Source: an uncultured Eubacteriales bacterium (GTDB lineage Bacteria > Bacillota > Clostridia > Oscillospirales > CAG-272). Taken from it: DNA of 48,712 nucleotides. The translations under genes were made by a program, and so were the position numbers. The notes beneath the pieces were generated by a model. That model saw nothing but the letters and a program-made list of their open reading frames with translations. It made no database searches and was not told where the DNA came from. This document shows positions 1-6,917 of the stretch, in pieces. The stretch lies in NCBI GenBank assembly GCA_934446065.1, contig CAKSDP010000015.1, positions 1 through 48,712 of the forward strand, in the 5' to 3' direction. How positions within the stretch are numbered: the stretch's first letter is position 1; the number at the start of each line of letters is the position of its first letter.

Positions 1-6
1 GTGGAG

Positions 7-258
7 CTACACGGTTGCAAAAGCATCAAAAAAAGCCGTAGCCTCTGAATGGAACATTTCAGAGGCTTCTCTACCGACATCCGTCAGTGTTCCGACTACT
101 TCGGAGTAGGGCATCGAGTAGCGCTGGCTCAGATAACGCGTAGCCGCGCCCAGCTCGCCGTCCGGGCCGCCGAGCTGGGTGATGATCACCTTAGCGATCG
201 CCGGATTGGGGTTCTTTATCTTTACGGGAAATTCAAGCTTCCTGTCATATATCCACAT
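7..258 (-). pseudogene. cotJC: CotJC-like spore coat protein, truncated
   Basis: The first 60 or so residues match the start of CotJC, the manganese-catalase-like inner spore coat protein (MWIYDRKLEFPVKI near the start, then GGPDGELGAATRYLSQRYSM and LTDVG). Known CotJC proteins are about 190 residues and continue after LTDIG with a conserved TEELAHLEM-type metal-ligand helix. Here the frame instead runs into unrelated residues and stops at 83 aa. That tail is encoded by a perfect 10-bp inverted repeat followed by seven T. The start is supported by AAAGGA nine bases upstream, and the gene lies 19 bases after cotJB. Most of the catalase-like domain is missing, so the product is probably non-functional. 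The reading as a CotJC fragment is firm; whether the break is biological or an assembly join is not. Confidence 0.75.
28..67 (-). terminator. Terminator-like hairpin inside the cotJC fragment
   Basis: On the minus strand a perfect 10-bp stem (AGCCTCTGAA with TTCAGAGGCT, 8-base loop) is followed by ACGGC and seven T. It has the shape of an intrinsic terminator and lies within the last 25 codons of the truncated cotJC frame, so it would end the cotJ transcript there. Confidence 0.7.
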
Positions 259-277
259 ATATTTTTATCCTTTCCCC

Positions 278-550
278 TCAGTTTGCTTCGTATTGCCACG
301 GCCACGGGGCAGAAAGCCACATCCAACCGTTTGAGGTGTCAACATTTTGTATGGTAAGCGGGCCGTATTTTTCCTCGTACATCGCAACGGCATCGCGGAA
401 TGCGCAGCTCACTCTGTCATAGTATTCAAGTGCGCTTTTGTCATCCGGATGTGTGTCGAGGAAAAGCACCGTGTCGTACATCGCAAAGCCGTAAACCTGG
501 ATCTTGCGGAAAAGAGCGTTCTTGTCGCATCCCTGTCTTTCTCTCGTCAT
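278..550 (-). CDS. cotJB: Spore coat protein CotJB
   Basis: This 90-residue protein matches CotJB, a small coat component encoded between CotJA and CotJC in spore formers. Visible hallmarks are LFRKIQVYGFAMYDTVLFLD, the motif DTHPDDKSALEYYD, EEKYGPL, and the Trp/Pro-rich end WLSAPWPWQ. An in-frame ATG lies 21 bases upstream, but the start at 550 has AGGAGG seven bases before it and overlaps the cotJA stop as ATGA, the usual arrangement for coupled translation. It is expected in the mother cell during coat assembly. Length and motifs are normal for the family. CotJB's role is known mainly from its incorporation with CotJA and CotJC, and no enzymatic activity is assigned. Confidence 0.93.
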   Translation of the reverse strand: MTRERQGCDKNALFRKIQVYGFAMYDTVLFLDTHPDDKSALEYYDRVSCAFRDAVAMYEEKYGPLTIQNVDTSNGWMWLSAPWPWQYEAN

Positions 551-879
551 GATCTGCCTCCTCTGTAACACGGGGTCGGATAGAACGGGAAACGCAGTTC
601 TCTGAATATCGTACCCTCGCAGAATCCTTTCGATTCTCCGTAAAGCTCACCGAATTCCTGCATCTGTATATACGCCATCGCGAGTGACACATCACCGACG
701 ATCGAAACGTCGCCGGATGTGCGACCGCTATTGCGGCAGGGGCAGGTGCTCGCCGCGGCGACGGCGGGAGCGGAGCGCTCACGCGTCGTCCGCATCTCGT
801 TCTCCTGCAAAAGAAGCTCGCTCAGAAATTCCCCCGTGATCCTGTCGCGCGGGGTTCTGTTGTCGTTTTTGTAATCCAT
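547..879 (-). CDS. cotJA: Spore coat-associated protein CotJA
   Basis: The C-terminal half is typical CotJA: MAYIQMQEFGELY followed by GFCEGTIFRELRFPF. CotJA is needed for CotJC to assemble into the spore coat. The 110-residue protein has about 65 extra N-terminal residues of low complexity and charge, rich in Ala, Arg, Ser and Thr, ahead of the conserved part. The start at 879 (MDYKNDNRTP) was chosen because GGAAG precedes it closely; a better AGGAGG lies about 26 bases upstream but has no start codon at a useful distance. The frame stays open far upstream, but that part has no conserved features. Starting at a later Met such as MAYIQMQ would give a CotJA of more usual length. It overlaps cotJB by four bases. 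Confidence 0.88.
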   Translation of the reverse strand: MDYKNDNRTPRDRITGEFLSELLLQENEMRTTRERSAPAVAAASTCPCRNSGRTSGDVSIVGDVSLAMAYIQMQEFGELYGESKGFCEGTIFRELRFPFYPTPCYRGGRS

Positions 880-1015
880 AATTTGCTTCCGTCTTGCGGA
901 ATTCCTCCTGAATTTGAAATCGTCCGCATTTGGACATGATCGAAGCCGCAGGGCTTCTGTATCAATATATGATAAGATACGGGTAAAGGGTGCGGACAGC
1001 GCGCGGAAAAAAGTT

Positions 1016-1044
1016 TTAACAAAAACTGTCGCACAGCATATCAT
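1016..1044 (+). promoter_or_regulatory. Putative vegetative promoter of the P-loop ATPase gene
   Basis: TTAACA at 1016-1021 and TATCAT at 1039-1044 are separated by exactly 17 bases, about 40 bases before the start codon. Five of six and five of six positions match the sigma-A consensus. Confidence 0.55.
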
Positions 1045-1086
1045 GAAAATGAGTGATATTCTGCCAAACGGTGAGGAGAGGTATGT

Positions 1087-2172
1087 ATGGCGAAAAATAA
1101 GCAAGACGGAATTTTCCCGACAGAATATGAGTTTGCGGGTGCAAATACCGGATCGGGATTTGTGAGCTTTTACGACAGACTGTTCCCGGAAGGGGAGCTT
1201 TCGGCACTCTACATAATCAAAGGCGGCTCGGGTACGGGCAAAAGTACGTTCATGCGCCGCGTACTCGCGGCAGCGGCGGGCGAGGGTTTTGCGGGCAGAG
1301 GCTACCTCTGCGGCTCGGACGAATCGTCGCTTGACGGCGTGATGATCGCCGGATGTGACGGAAGGCGCGTCGGCATAATCGACGGAACTCCGCCGCACGC
1401 GAGAGAGCTGCGGTGCCCGGGAGCCGCCGGGGATATACTTGATTTCGGGCGTTTTTGGGACAGCGCGGCTCTGCGCCGCAGACGCAGCGAGATCGAGGCG
1501 CTTTGCCGCAGAAAATCTTCGGCGTTCGATACGTCTTACAGATATCTCGGCGCCGCAGAAAAGATCAACCGTCATATCTACCGCCTTTGGTCGGGAGTAT
1601 TCGAGCGAACAAAGGCAGCCACAGCGGCACGCCGCCTTATTTCGCAGTTCGACGGCGCGGGTTCCGTGACATATGCCCAGCTTTCGGGATTTACCATGAA
1701 CGGGGAAGTGCGCTTCGGTGCGTATGATTCGGATGTGAAGCTGTATCCGGTCACAGGCGATGCGGACGCCGCGTCAATGTTCATCGACGAAGTCGTGCGC
1801 GAAGCTAAGTCGTCCGGCATCGCCGCATACGTCAGCTGCTCTCCGCTCGACCTAACCCATGCCGAATCCGTCTATTTCCCGCATGACCGTGCATTTGTGT
1901 ACCGCAGCGATCTGCAGGTCCCGGATCGCGCGGAAAAGGTGATAAATACCCGTCGCTTCATCGACCGGGAAGCTGCAGGGAAAGTCCGCCAGAAGATCAG
2001 ATTCGGCAAGAAATGCCGCGCGTCGCTCATCGACGGCGGCCTTGAGTCTCTCGCAGACGCGCGCGAGTGCCATTTTGCGCTTGAGAAGATCTACGGCGCG
2101 TGCATGGATTTCGACGCCCTTGAGTCGGAGCAGGCGCTTTGGATCGGTAGGATACTCGCACAGCTTGCATGA
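1087..2172 (+). CDS. Uncharacterised P-loop ATPase (PRK06851-like)
   Basis: A 361-residue soluble protein with a clear Walker A loop (GGSGTGKSTFMRRV, about residues 39-52). It is followed by a segment resembling the conserved Firmicute family known as PRK06851: LCGSDESSLDGVMI, then IIDGTPPHA, then DFGRFWDS. No transmembrane segments or signal peptide are visible. ATP binding can be claimed, but the role is unknown; I recall this family only as a conserved hypothetical of spore-forming Firmicutes. The start has GAGAGG five bases upstream and a plausible promoter at 1016-1044. It stands alone between the divergent cotJ operon and radA. The second half carries no second intact P-loop that I can see. 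Confidence 0.8.
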   Translation: MAKNKQDGIFPTEYEFAGANTGSGFVSFYDRLFPEGELSALYIIKGGSGTGKSTFMRRVLAAAAGEGFAGRGYLCGSDESSLDGVMIAGCDGRRVGIIDGTPPHARELRCPGAAGDILDFGRFWDSAALRRRRSEIEALCRRKSSAFDTSYRYLGAAEKINRHIYRLWSGVFERTKAATAARRLISQFDGAGSVTYAQLSGFTMNGEVRFGAYDSDVKLYPVTGDADAASMFIDEVVREAKSSGIAAYVSCSPLDLTHAESVYFPHDRAFVYRSDLQVPDRAEKVINTRRFIDREAAGKVRQKIRFGKKCRASLIDGGLESLADARECHFALEKIYGACMDFDALESEQALWIGRILAQLA

Positions 2173-2183
2173 GCGCAAAGCCC

Positions 2184-2212
2184 TTGTAAAACGTCCCGCA
2201 ATGTGGTACAAT
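2184..2212 (+). promoter_or_regulatory. Putative radA promoter
   Basis: TTGTAA at 2184-2189, a 17-base spacer and TACAAT at 2207-2212, lying just after the preceding stop codon and about 31 bases before the radA ATG. Confidence 0.6.
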
Positions 2213-2242
2213 TGACATACTAATAGTACCGGAGACGTGAAA

Positions 2243-3625
2243 ATGAAACCGAAAAAAGTATATGTCTGCACAGAGTGCGATTACCAAAGCCCGAGCTGGC
2301 TCGGACGCTGCCCGAATTGCGGCGCGTGGAATACCTTCGAGGAGGAAACATATTCGGCACCGAAGGCGGCGCAGAGCGGCAGCGGTGAAAAATTCGTGTA
2401 TTCGCGCGAGCGGGGACGCGCCGAACCTTTCTCATCGCGTGACGATGCCCCGGTAGACCGCATGGAAACGGGAATCGGTGAGCTTGACAGAGTCCTCGGC
2501 GGCGGACTTGTGGACGGCTCGGTCGTCCTGCTCGCGGGCGAACCGGGTATCGGAAAATCGACGATCCTTTTGCAGCTTTGCAGTACGCTTGAGCCTGAGA
2601 AAAAGATACTGTACGTCTCGGGCGAGGAGTCGCGCGGTCAGCTGAAAATGCGCGCCGACAGGCTCGGCGTCCATTCCGCGCGGCTCTACGTCCTCACGGA
2701 TACCGCGATCGAAACGATCATCGCGGAGAAGGAGCGCATCGAGCCCGACGTAATGATAATCGACTCCATCCAGACGATCACGTCGCAGGCGTCCGCCAAT
2801 GCCGCAGGCAGCATTTCTCAGGTGAAGGAGTGTGCGGGCGCACTTATATCGTGTGCCAAGGACAGCGGTACCGCCGTGATCATCGTCGGTCACGTGAACA
2901 AAGAAGGCTCGATCGCGGGTCCGAAAGTGCTTGAGCATATGGTGGACGCCGTCCTGTATTTCGAGGGCGAGCGCAGTCAGGCTCACCGCATCATCCGCGC
3001 GGCAAAGAACAGATTCGGCTCGACAAACGAGATCGGCGTGTTTGAAATGCGCGAGGACGGACTTGCCGAGGTGGAGAATCCATCGGCCATGCTGCTCTCC
3101 GGCAGACCGCAGAATGTGCCGGGAAGCTGCGCCGTCTGCGTGATGGAGGGAAGCCGCCCGATCATCGCCGAGGTGCAGGCGCTCGTTGTTCCTACGCAGT
3201 CGCAAAGCCCGCGCCGTACTGCGGACGGCATCGATTATAACCGTATGTATCTGCTGCTCGCGGTGCTTGAGAAGCGGCTCGGACTCAGATTCTCCTCCTG
3301 CGATGTGTACCTGAACGTCGTTGGAGGCTTGCGGCTTGACGAGCCGGGAATCGACGCAGCTATCGCGGCGGCAATGATCTCAAGTATACGGGATATTCCG
3401 CTTCCGTCGGGAATGCTCGCCGTCGGCGAGATCGGACTCGCGGGCGAGATCCGCGCAGTCGCATCAGTCGATAAGCGGCTGAGCGAGGTGCGCAGACTCG
3501 GATTTACGGAGTTTGCGGCTCCGGCAGGTTCCGTGAAACGCGAAAAGCTCGTCGGAGACGGAGTCGAGATATTCTCTATGTCCTCGGTGTTCGATCTGCT
3601 GAAGCTCTTCAAGCGGGAAAAATAA
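2243..3625 (+). CDS. radA: DNA repair protein RadA (Sms)
   Basis: RadA is a hexameric RecA-like ATPase and branch-migration helicase acting in recombinational repair and natural transformation. The 460-residue protein has the family architecture. An N-terminal C4 zinc finger comes first (CTECDYQSPSWLGRCPNCG), then the RecA core with Walker A GEPGIGKST and Walker B DVMIIDSIQTI. The RadA signature KNRFGSTNEIGVFEM follows. Last is a Lon-protease-like C-terminal domain (GLRLDEPGIDAAIAAAM, then LAVGEIGLAGEIRAV). A GTG lies six bases upstream in frame, but the GGAG at 2231-2234 sits eight bases from the ATG at 2243, which I prefer. It has its own promoter and a strong terminator directly downstream. 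Nothing is missing or unusual. Confidence 0.97.
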   Translation: MKPKKVYVCTECDYQSPSWLGRCPNCGAWNTFEEETYSAPKAAQSGSGEKFVYSRERGRAEPFSSRDDAPVDRMETGIGELDRVLGGGLVDGSVVLLAGEPGIGKSTILLQLCSTLEPEKKILYVSGEESRGQLKMRADRLGVHSARLYVLTDTAIETIIAEKERIEPDVMIIDSIQTITSQASANAAGSISQVKECAGALISCAKDSGTAVIIVGHVNKEGSIAGPKVLEHMVDAVLYFEGERSQAHRIIRAAKNRFGSTNEIGVFEMREDGLAEVENPSAMLLSGRPQNVPGSCAVCVMEGSRPIIAEVQALVVPTQSQSPRRTADGIDYNRMYLLLAVLEKRLGLRFSSCDVYLNVVGGLRLDEPGIDAAIAAAMISSIRDIPLPSGMLAVGEIGLAGEIRAVASVDKRLSEVRRLGFTEFAAPAGSVKREKLVGDGVEIFSMSSVFDLLKLFKREK

Positions 3626-3631
3626 CGAAAT

Positions 3632-3667
3632 AAAAAAGAAGGGAGCATATGCTCCCTTCTTTTTTTG
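3632..3667. terminator. Bidirectional terminator between radA and the alpha-galactosidase gene
   Basis: A perfect palindrome (AGAAGGGAGCAT with ATGCTCCCTTCT, 3637-3660) is flanked by A6 on the left and T8 on the right. It can therefore end transcription from radA on plus and from the convergent GH27 gene on minus. Confidence 0.92.
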
Positions 3668-3679
3668 TGTGAAAATCAA

Positions 3680-4828
3680 TTACTTAGCGGGGATGAGCTT
3701 TGCACGGTAGATCTTGCATCCGTGAGCGTCTACGGTAGTGTAGTGCTTCTCGAATGCGGTGACAGTCTCACCGGTGAATACTTCTCTCATCTCGAAGCCG
3801 AACTTGTCGTCAGCGGTCAGACCCATAAGCTCGAAGTCGCAGGGAACCACAGATTCGTAGTCAGCGTAGTTGAAGAAGCCGAGTGCGTACTCGCCGTTCT
3901 CGAGGTGCTTGATAGCAGAGAACTGGAGGTAGGAGTTCTGGCTTGTGTTGTCGGAGAACGTAGCGTTCAGAAGGAACGGAGGACGAGCCTCTGCATCCTG
4001 GTTGATCGCGATGAGATCCTTGTTCTTGAGCAGCTCAAGAGTAGCGTCGCTCATGTTTCTGACATCGCAGCCGATCATCAGAGGAGAGCCGTAGAAGCAC
4101 CACAGAGCGAAGTGAGTCTTGTACTCGGTGTCGTTGCAGCCGCCGACAGCAACGTTGCCCTTGCCGTACATACCGCAGATGAGCATATCGATGTCGTTGA
4201 AGCAGCCGGGAGCGGAGTAGCCCCAGACGTTCATCTGAGAGTTTGCAAGACCCTTAGCGCTTGCGAAGCAGTCGGAGATGTCGCCGGTGGAACGATAGAG
4301 GTGAGCACCGGTGGAACGGATCCACTTATGTACGTCCTCAGTTCCCCAGTTGCACGCGGAGAATACGATGTCTCTGCCGGAAGCCTTGAGAGCCATGCTC
4401 ATTCTGTTGTACAGGAAACGACCGGAACGGTTGCCGGGCTTGTAGCAGTTGTCGTACTTGAGGTAGTCAACGCCCCAGTCAGCAAAATCCTTTGCGTCTA
4501 CAAACTCGTAGTTGTAGCTTCCGGGGTAGCCTGCACAGGTCTTGTCACCGTCGCAGGAGTACATACCGAACTTGAGTCCCTTGGAGTGAACGTAGTCTGC
4601 AAGAGCCTTCATTCCGTGCGGGAACTTTTCGGGATCGGGAACGATGTGTCCCTCAGCGTCTCTCTCGTGAAGCGACCAGCAGTCGTCGATAACGACGTAC
4701 TCGTAGCCTGCGTCCTTCAGTCCGGAGGAGACGATAATGTCGGCGGTCTCTTTGATCAGATCTTCGCTGATGTTAGAGCCGAAGGTGTTCCATGAGTTCC
4801 AACCCATGGGGGGTCTGTTGATAAGCAT
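3680..4828 (-). CDS. Alpha-galactosidase, glycoside hydrolase family 27
   Basis: This 382-residue enzyme should release terminal alpha-linked galactose from oligosaccharides such as raffinose-type sugars. The TIM barrel begins RPPMGWNSWNTFG and contains VVIDDCW, the nucleophile motif DYLKYDNC (Asp126) and RSTGDISD with the likely acid/base Asp183. A short beta domain follows, ending VDAHGCKIYRAKL. There is no signal peptide, so it acts in the cytoplasm on imported oligosaccharides. The ATG at 4828 is chosen because GGAGG lies six bases before it; an upstream in-frame ATG at 4846 lacks a ribosome site. It is transcribed alone. Its codon choice looks more strongly biased than its neighbours', which suggests high expression. 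No sugar transporter or regulator gene is adjacent. Confidence 0.93.
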   Translation of the reverse strand: MLINRPPMGWNSWNTFGSNISEDLIKETADIIVSSGLKDAGYEYVVIDDCWSLHERDAEGHIVPDPEKFPHGMKALADYVHSKGLKFGMYSCDGDKTCAGYPGSYNYEFVDAKDFADWGVDYLKYDNCYKPGNRSGRFLYNRMSMALKASGRDIVFSACNWGTEDVHKWIRSTGAHLYRSTGDISDCFASAKGLANSQMNVWGYSAPGCFNDIDMLICGMYGKGNVAVGGCNDTEYKTHFALWCFYGSPLMIGCDVRNMSDATLELLKNKDLIAINQDAEARPPFLLNATFSDNTSQNSYLQFSAIKHLENGEYALGFFNYADYESVVPCDFELMGLTADDKFGFEMREVFTGETVTAFEKHYTTVDAHGCKIYRAKLIPAK

Positions 4829-4887
4829 AATATACCTCCATGCCATAGCGGCAATTAATTACGAAGCAAAAAAACTTCAGACGATTC

Positions 4888-4916
4888 ATGGTAACATATC
4901 CCGAAACAAAAGTCAA
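4888..4916 (-). promoter_or_regulatory. Promoter of the alpha-galactosidase gene
   Basis: On minus, TTGACT (4911-4916), a 17-base spacer and TACCAT (4888-4893). The predicted start of transcription is about 55 bases before the ATG. No obvious operator palindrome overlaps it. Confidence 0.65.
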
Positions 4917-4954
4917 TAAAAGTCGCAATATTAATAAGAAAAATTTTGTGTATA

Positions 4955-5524
4955 TTACGCGAGCGACCCGAGCAGCTCGACCGCACCCGTGCAGATCAGT
5001 GTGCAGTGCTCGTTTATGTAGTATGAGATCCCGCGCGAGCAGAACGTTCCGCCGTGCTCCTCGGGGAGAGGGGTCCGCATATCGAGCACAAGATAGTACC
5101 GCCGCCGTTCGCAGTCGCGGTATGCGGCGCTGTCGCCGGAGTACCCGGAAAAGCGAAGCCGGTTGCACGCGTGCAGCATCGGCGGCATACCATCAAATGA
5201 GTAAATGAACCGACGGTGTTCGGAGAAGCCGTCGATGGTCCGCAGCTCGGATGCGTGCCAGCCCTGTGACTGGAGCGCCGACGAGCACGGCAGCTCGCGC
5301 ACGAACAGCTCCGAGTCTCCGATACGCGAGGTGTAGATCTGTACAAGCAGACGCCCGTGTCCAAGCGTGCATTTGTCACCCGCGAGGCTCAGTATTTCGC
5401 GGACTGCGGCGGCGAAGCGGGCGCGATCATGTCCGATGACTGCCGCATTAAACCCGAAGGCTGCCGATTCCTCGGCACTAAGCATCACCTTTACTGCGTC
5501 GCTTCTGATCTGTAAAAATTCCAT
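4955..5524 (-). CDS. MecA-like adaptor protein
   Basis: A 189-residue protein with the layout of the MecA/YpbH family, adaptors that hand substrates to the ClpC-ClpP protease. The N-terminal part has the typical short strand and helix start (MEFLQIRSDAVKVMLSAEES). The middle has LLVQIYTSRIGDSELFVREL, resembling the clostridial MecA-like pattern in which a Glu/Leu/Phe-rich strand closes the N domain. The C-terminal domain (about 105-189) is more diverged (YYLVLDMRTPLPEE). The family call rests on these patterns and on length. The start has AAAGG close upstream, preceded by a structured leader of about 150 bases with its own promoter. The substrate cannot be read from sequence. Confidence 0.68.
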   Translation of the reverse strand: MEFLQIRSDAVKVMLSAEESAAFGFNAAVIGHDRARFAAAVREILSLAGDKCTLGHGRLLVQIYTSRIGDSELFVRELPCSSALQSQGWHASELRTIDGFSEHRRFIYSFDGMPPMLHACNRLRFSGYSGDSAAYRDCERRRYYLVLDMRTPLPEEHGGTFCSRGISYYINEHCTLICTGAVELLGSLA

Positions 5525-5623
5525 AGAATATGCCTTTCGGGCTGTCGCGCTATGCCGCGGACAGCGGCACGGGAGTTTGGATTCAGATTCGTGTCTGCCC
5601 CCGCGTGTGCGGCGGAACCCGCC

Positions 5624-5672
5624 AAAAATAAAATATGCGCATCTCGGTAACTGTGATGTCAGAGAGATGCGC
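5624..5672 (-). terminator. Terminator-like hairpin at the 5' end of the mecA-like transcript
   Basis: On minus, a 9-bp stem (GCGCATCTC at 5672-5664 with GAGATGCGC at 5645-5637) is followed by the U-rich run ATATTTTATTTTT. It lies only a few bases after the predicted transcription start of the mecA-like gene and about 75 bases past the end of rodA. It may end the rodA transcript, attenuate the mecA-like gene, or both. Confidence 0.6.
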
Positions 5673-5681
5673 TATATTTAT

Positions 5682-5710
5682 ATTATAATCACGGGCGGGG
5701 AAAAATGTAA
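5682..5710 (-). promoter_or_regulatory. Promoter of the mecA-like gene
   Basis: On minus, TTACAT (5705-5710), a 17-base spacer and a perfect TATAAT (5682-5687). Transcription should start near 5675, immediately before the hairpin at 5637-5672. The leader to the ATG is about 150 bases. It also holds overlapping GC-rich stems, including one that ends just before the ribosome site. Confidence 0.7.
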
Positions 5711-5747
5711 CCCCTAAAAATATGGAAAACGCACGACTTCGGTCGAA

Positions 5748-6884
5748 CTATGACTTCTCCCTCTCGAAATAATACTTCCGGTTGTGTGACGATATGCTCA
5801 TTATAAACCCGAGGTATATGTATACCGCGAGCATGGACGAGCCGCCGTAGCTGCAAAAGGGAAGCGTGATCCCGACGACGGGGAGCAGCGCAAGGCACAT
5901 TCCTATGTTTTCGAGCGACTGCGCAACGAACAGCGCGCATACACCAACGCATATCAGTGCACCGTAATCCTTTCTCGCCCGTCTGGCGAGAATGAGGAGC
6001 CGCACCACCATGACGGACATGAGAATGATGTACGCCATGCCTCCGACAAACCCGAATTTTTCGCATACGACTGCGAAGATGAAGTCCGATTCCTTCTGCG
6101 GGAGCGGGGGATATACGTTTCCTCCGAACATTCCCGCGCCGAAGACACCGCCTGACGCGATGGCTGATCGGCTGAGCAGCGCCTGATATCCGGCGTTCAG
6201 CGGATCAAGCTCGGGCGAGAAGCCGTATATAATGCGGTTTTGCTGATACAGCGCCATGTGCGACCACAGGATCGGCGAGGCGGCTGCGATCAGCGCGATC
6301 CCGCCGGCGAAGTACCACAGCGACAGACCGCCGCAGTACAGCATGATCGCGATTATCGCGAGAAATACGAGCGCCGAGCCGAGATCCTTCGTCATAAGTA
6401 TAAGACCTACGATCACGCCGGCGTGAGCGGCGAGAAGCAGCACATTTTTTATATTGTTGATCTTACCCTTGACGGCGTCAATGTGCTTTGAAAACGTTAT
6501 GATAAACGTGATCTTGACAAATTCGGACGGCTGTATGGTAAACGGTACGCCGGGTATCCTTATCCAGTTTTTGTTTCCCATGCCGTTGTCCGAGCCGAAG
6601 AGCAGCACCGCCGCCATAAGCCCGATCGACAGGAAAAATATCGGGACTATCAGGCGCGATATGATCGCATCGTAATCAAGATACGCGAGAACGAGCATAC
6701 AGCATATGCCGAGTACCGACGCGATGAGCTGAACAAGAAAGTGCTTCGTCCCCCAGACGTCCTTGCCGCCGTAAAGAGTGAGAAGGCTTATGAGGTTCAT
6801 ACCGAACGCGCAGAATATTACGATAAAGTCAAGCTGTGACAGCCGTTCCTTCAGAGATACGGAGTATTCCTTTATGCCTCTCAC
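5748..6884 (-). CDS. rodA: RodA/FtsW-type SEDS peptidoglycan glycosyltransferase
   Basis: A 378-residue polytopic membrane protein of the SEDS family, which polymerises lipid II into glycan strands together with a class B PBP. About ten hydrophobic segments are visible. Signature stretches are FTIQPSEFVKI, NAGYQALLSRSAIASGG, PQKESDFIFAVVCEKFG, which carries the conserved catalytic-type Asp, and ITLPFCSYGGSSM. The length and the compact N-terminus fit RodA better than FtsW. The start is an unusual GTG at 6884 with a GGGGG run abutting it, so the true start is uncertain by a few codons. It lies 33 bases after proS and is probably co-transcribed with it. No mreBCD or PBP gene is nearby. Confidence 0.88.
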   Translation of the reverse strand: MRGIKEYSVSLKERLSQLDFIVIFCAFGMNLISLLTLYGGKDVWGTKHFLVQLIASVLGICCMLVLAYLDYDAIISRLIVPIFFLSIGLMAAVLLFGSDNGMGNKNWIRIPGVPFTIQPSEFVKITFIITFSKHIDAVKGKINNIKNVLLLAAHAGVIVGLILMTKDLGSALVFLAIIAIMLYCGGLSLWYFAGGIALIAAASPILWSHMALYQQNRIIYGFSPELDPLNAGYQALLSRSAIASGGVFGAGMFGGNVYPPLPQKESDFIFAVVCEKFGFVGGMAYIILMSVMVVRLLILARRARKDYGALICVGVCALFVAQSLENIGMCLALLPVVGITLPFCSYGGSSMLAVYIYLGFIMSISSHNRKYYFEREKS

Positions 6885-6917
6885 CCCCCTCTTGCGGTCA
6901 TGTTTATTCTGTGTAAC

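Noticed and set aside
547..1575. 342-codon minus frame containing cotJA
   Set aside because: Only the last 110 codons look real. The rest runs antisense to the P-loop ATPase gene and its promoter.
3665..4795. Long open frame of 376 codons antisense to the alpha-galactosidase gene
   Set aside because: It mirrors the biased codons of the GH27 gene, has no ribosome site or domain, and the minus frame has clear catalytic motifs.
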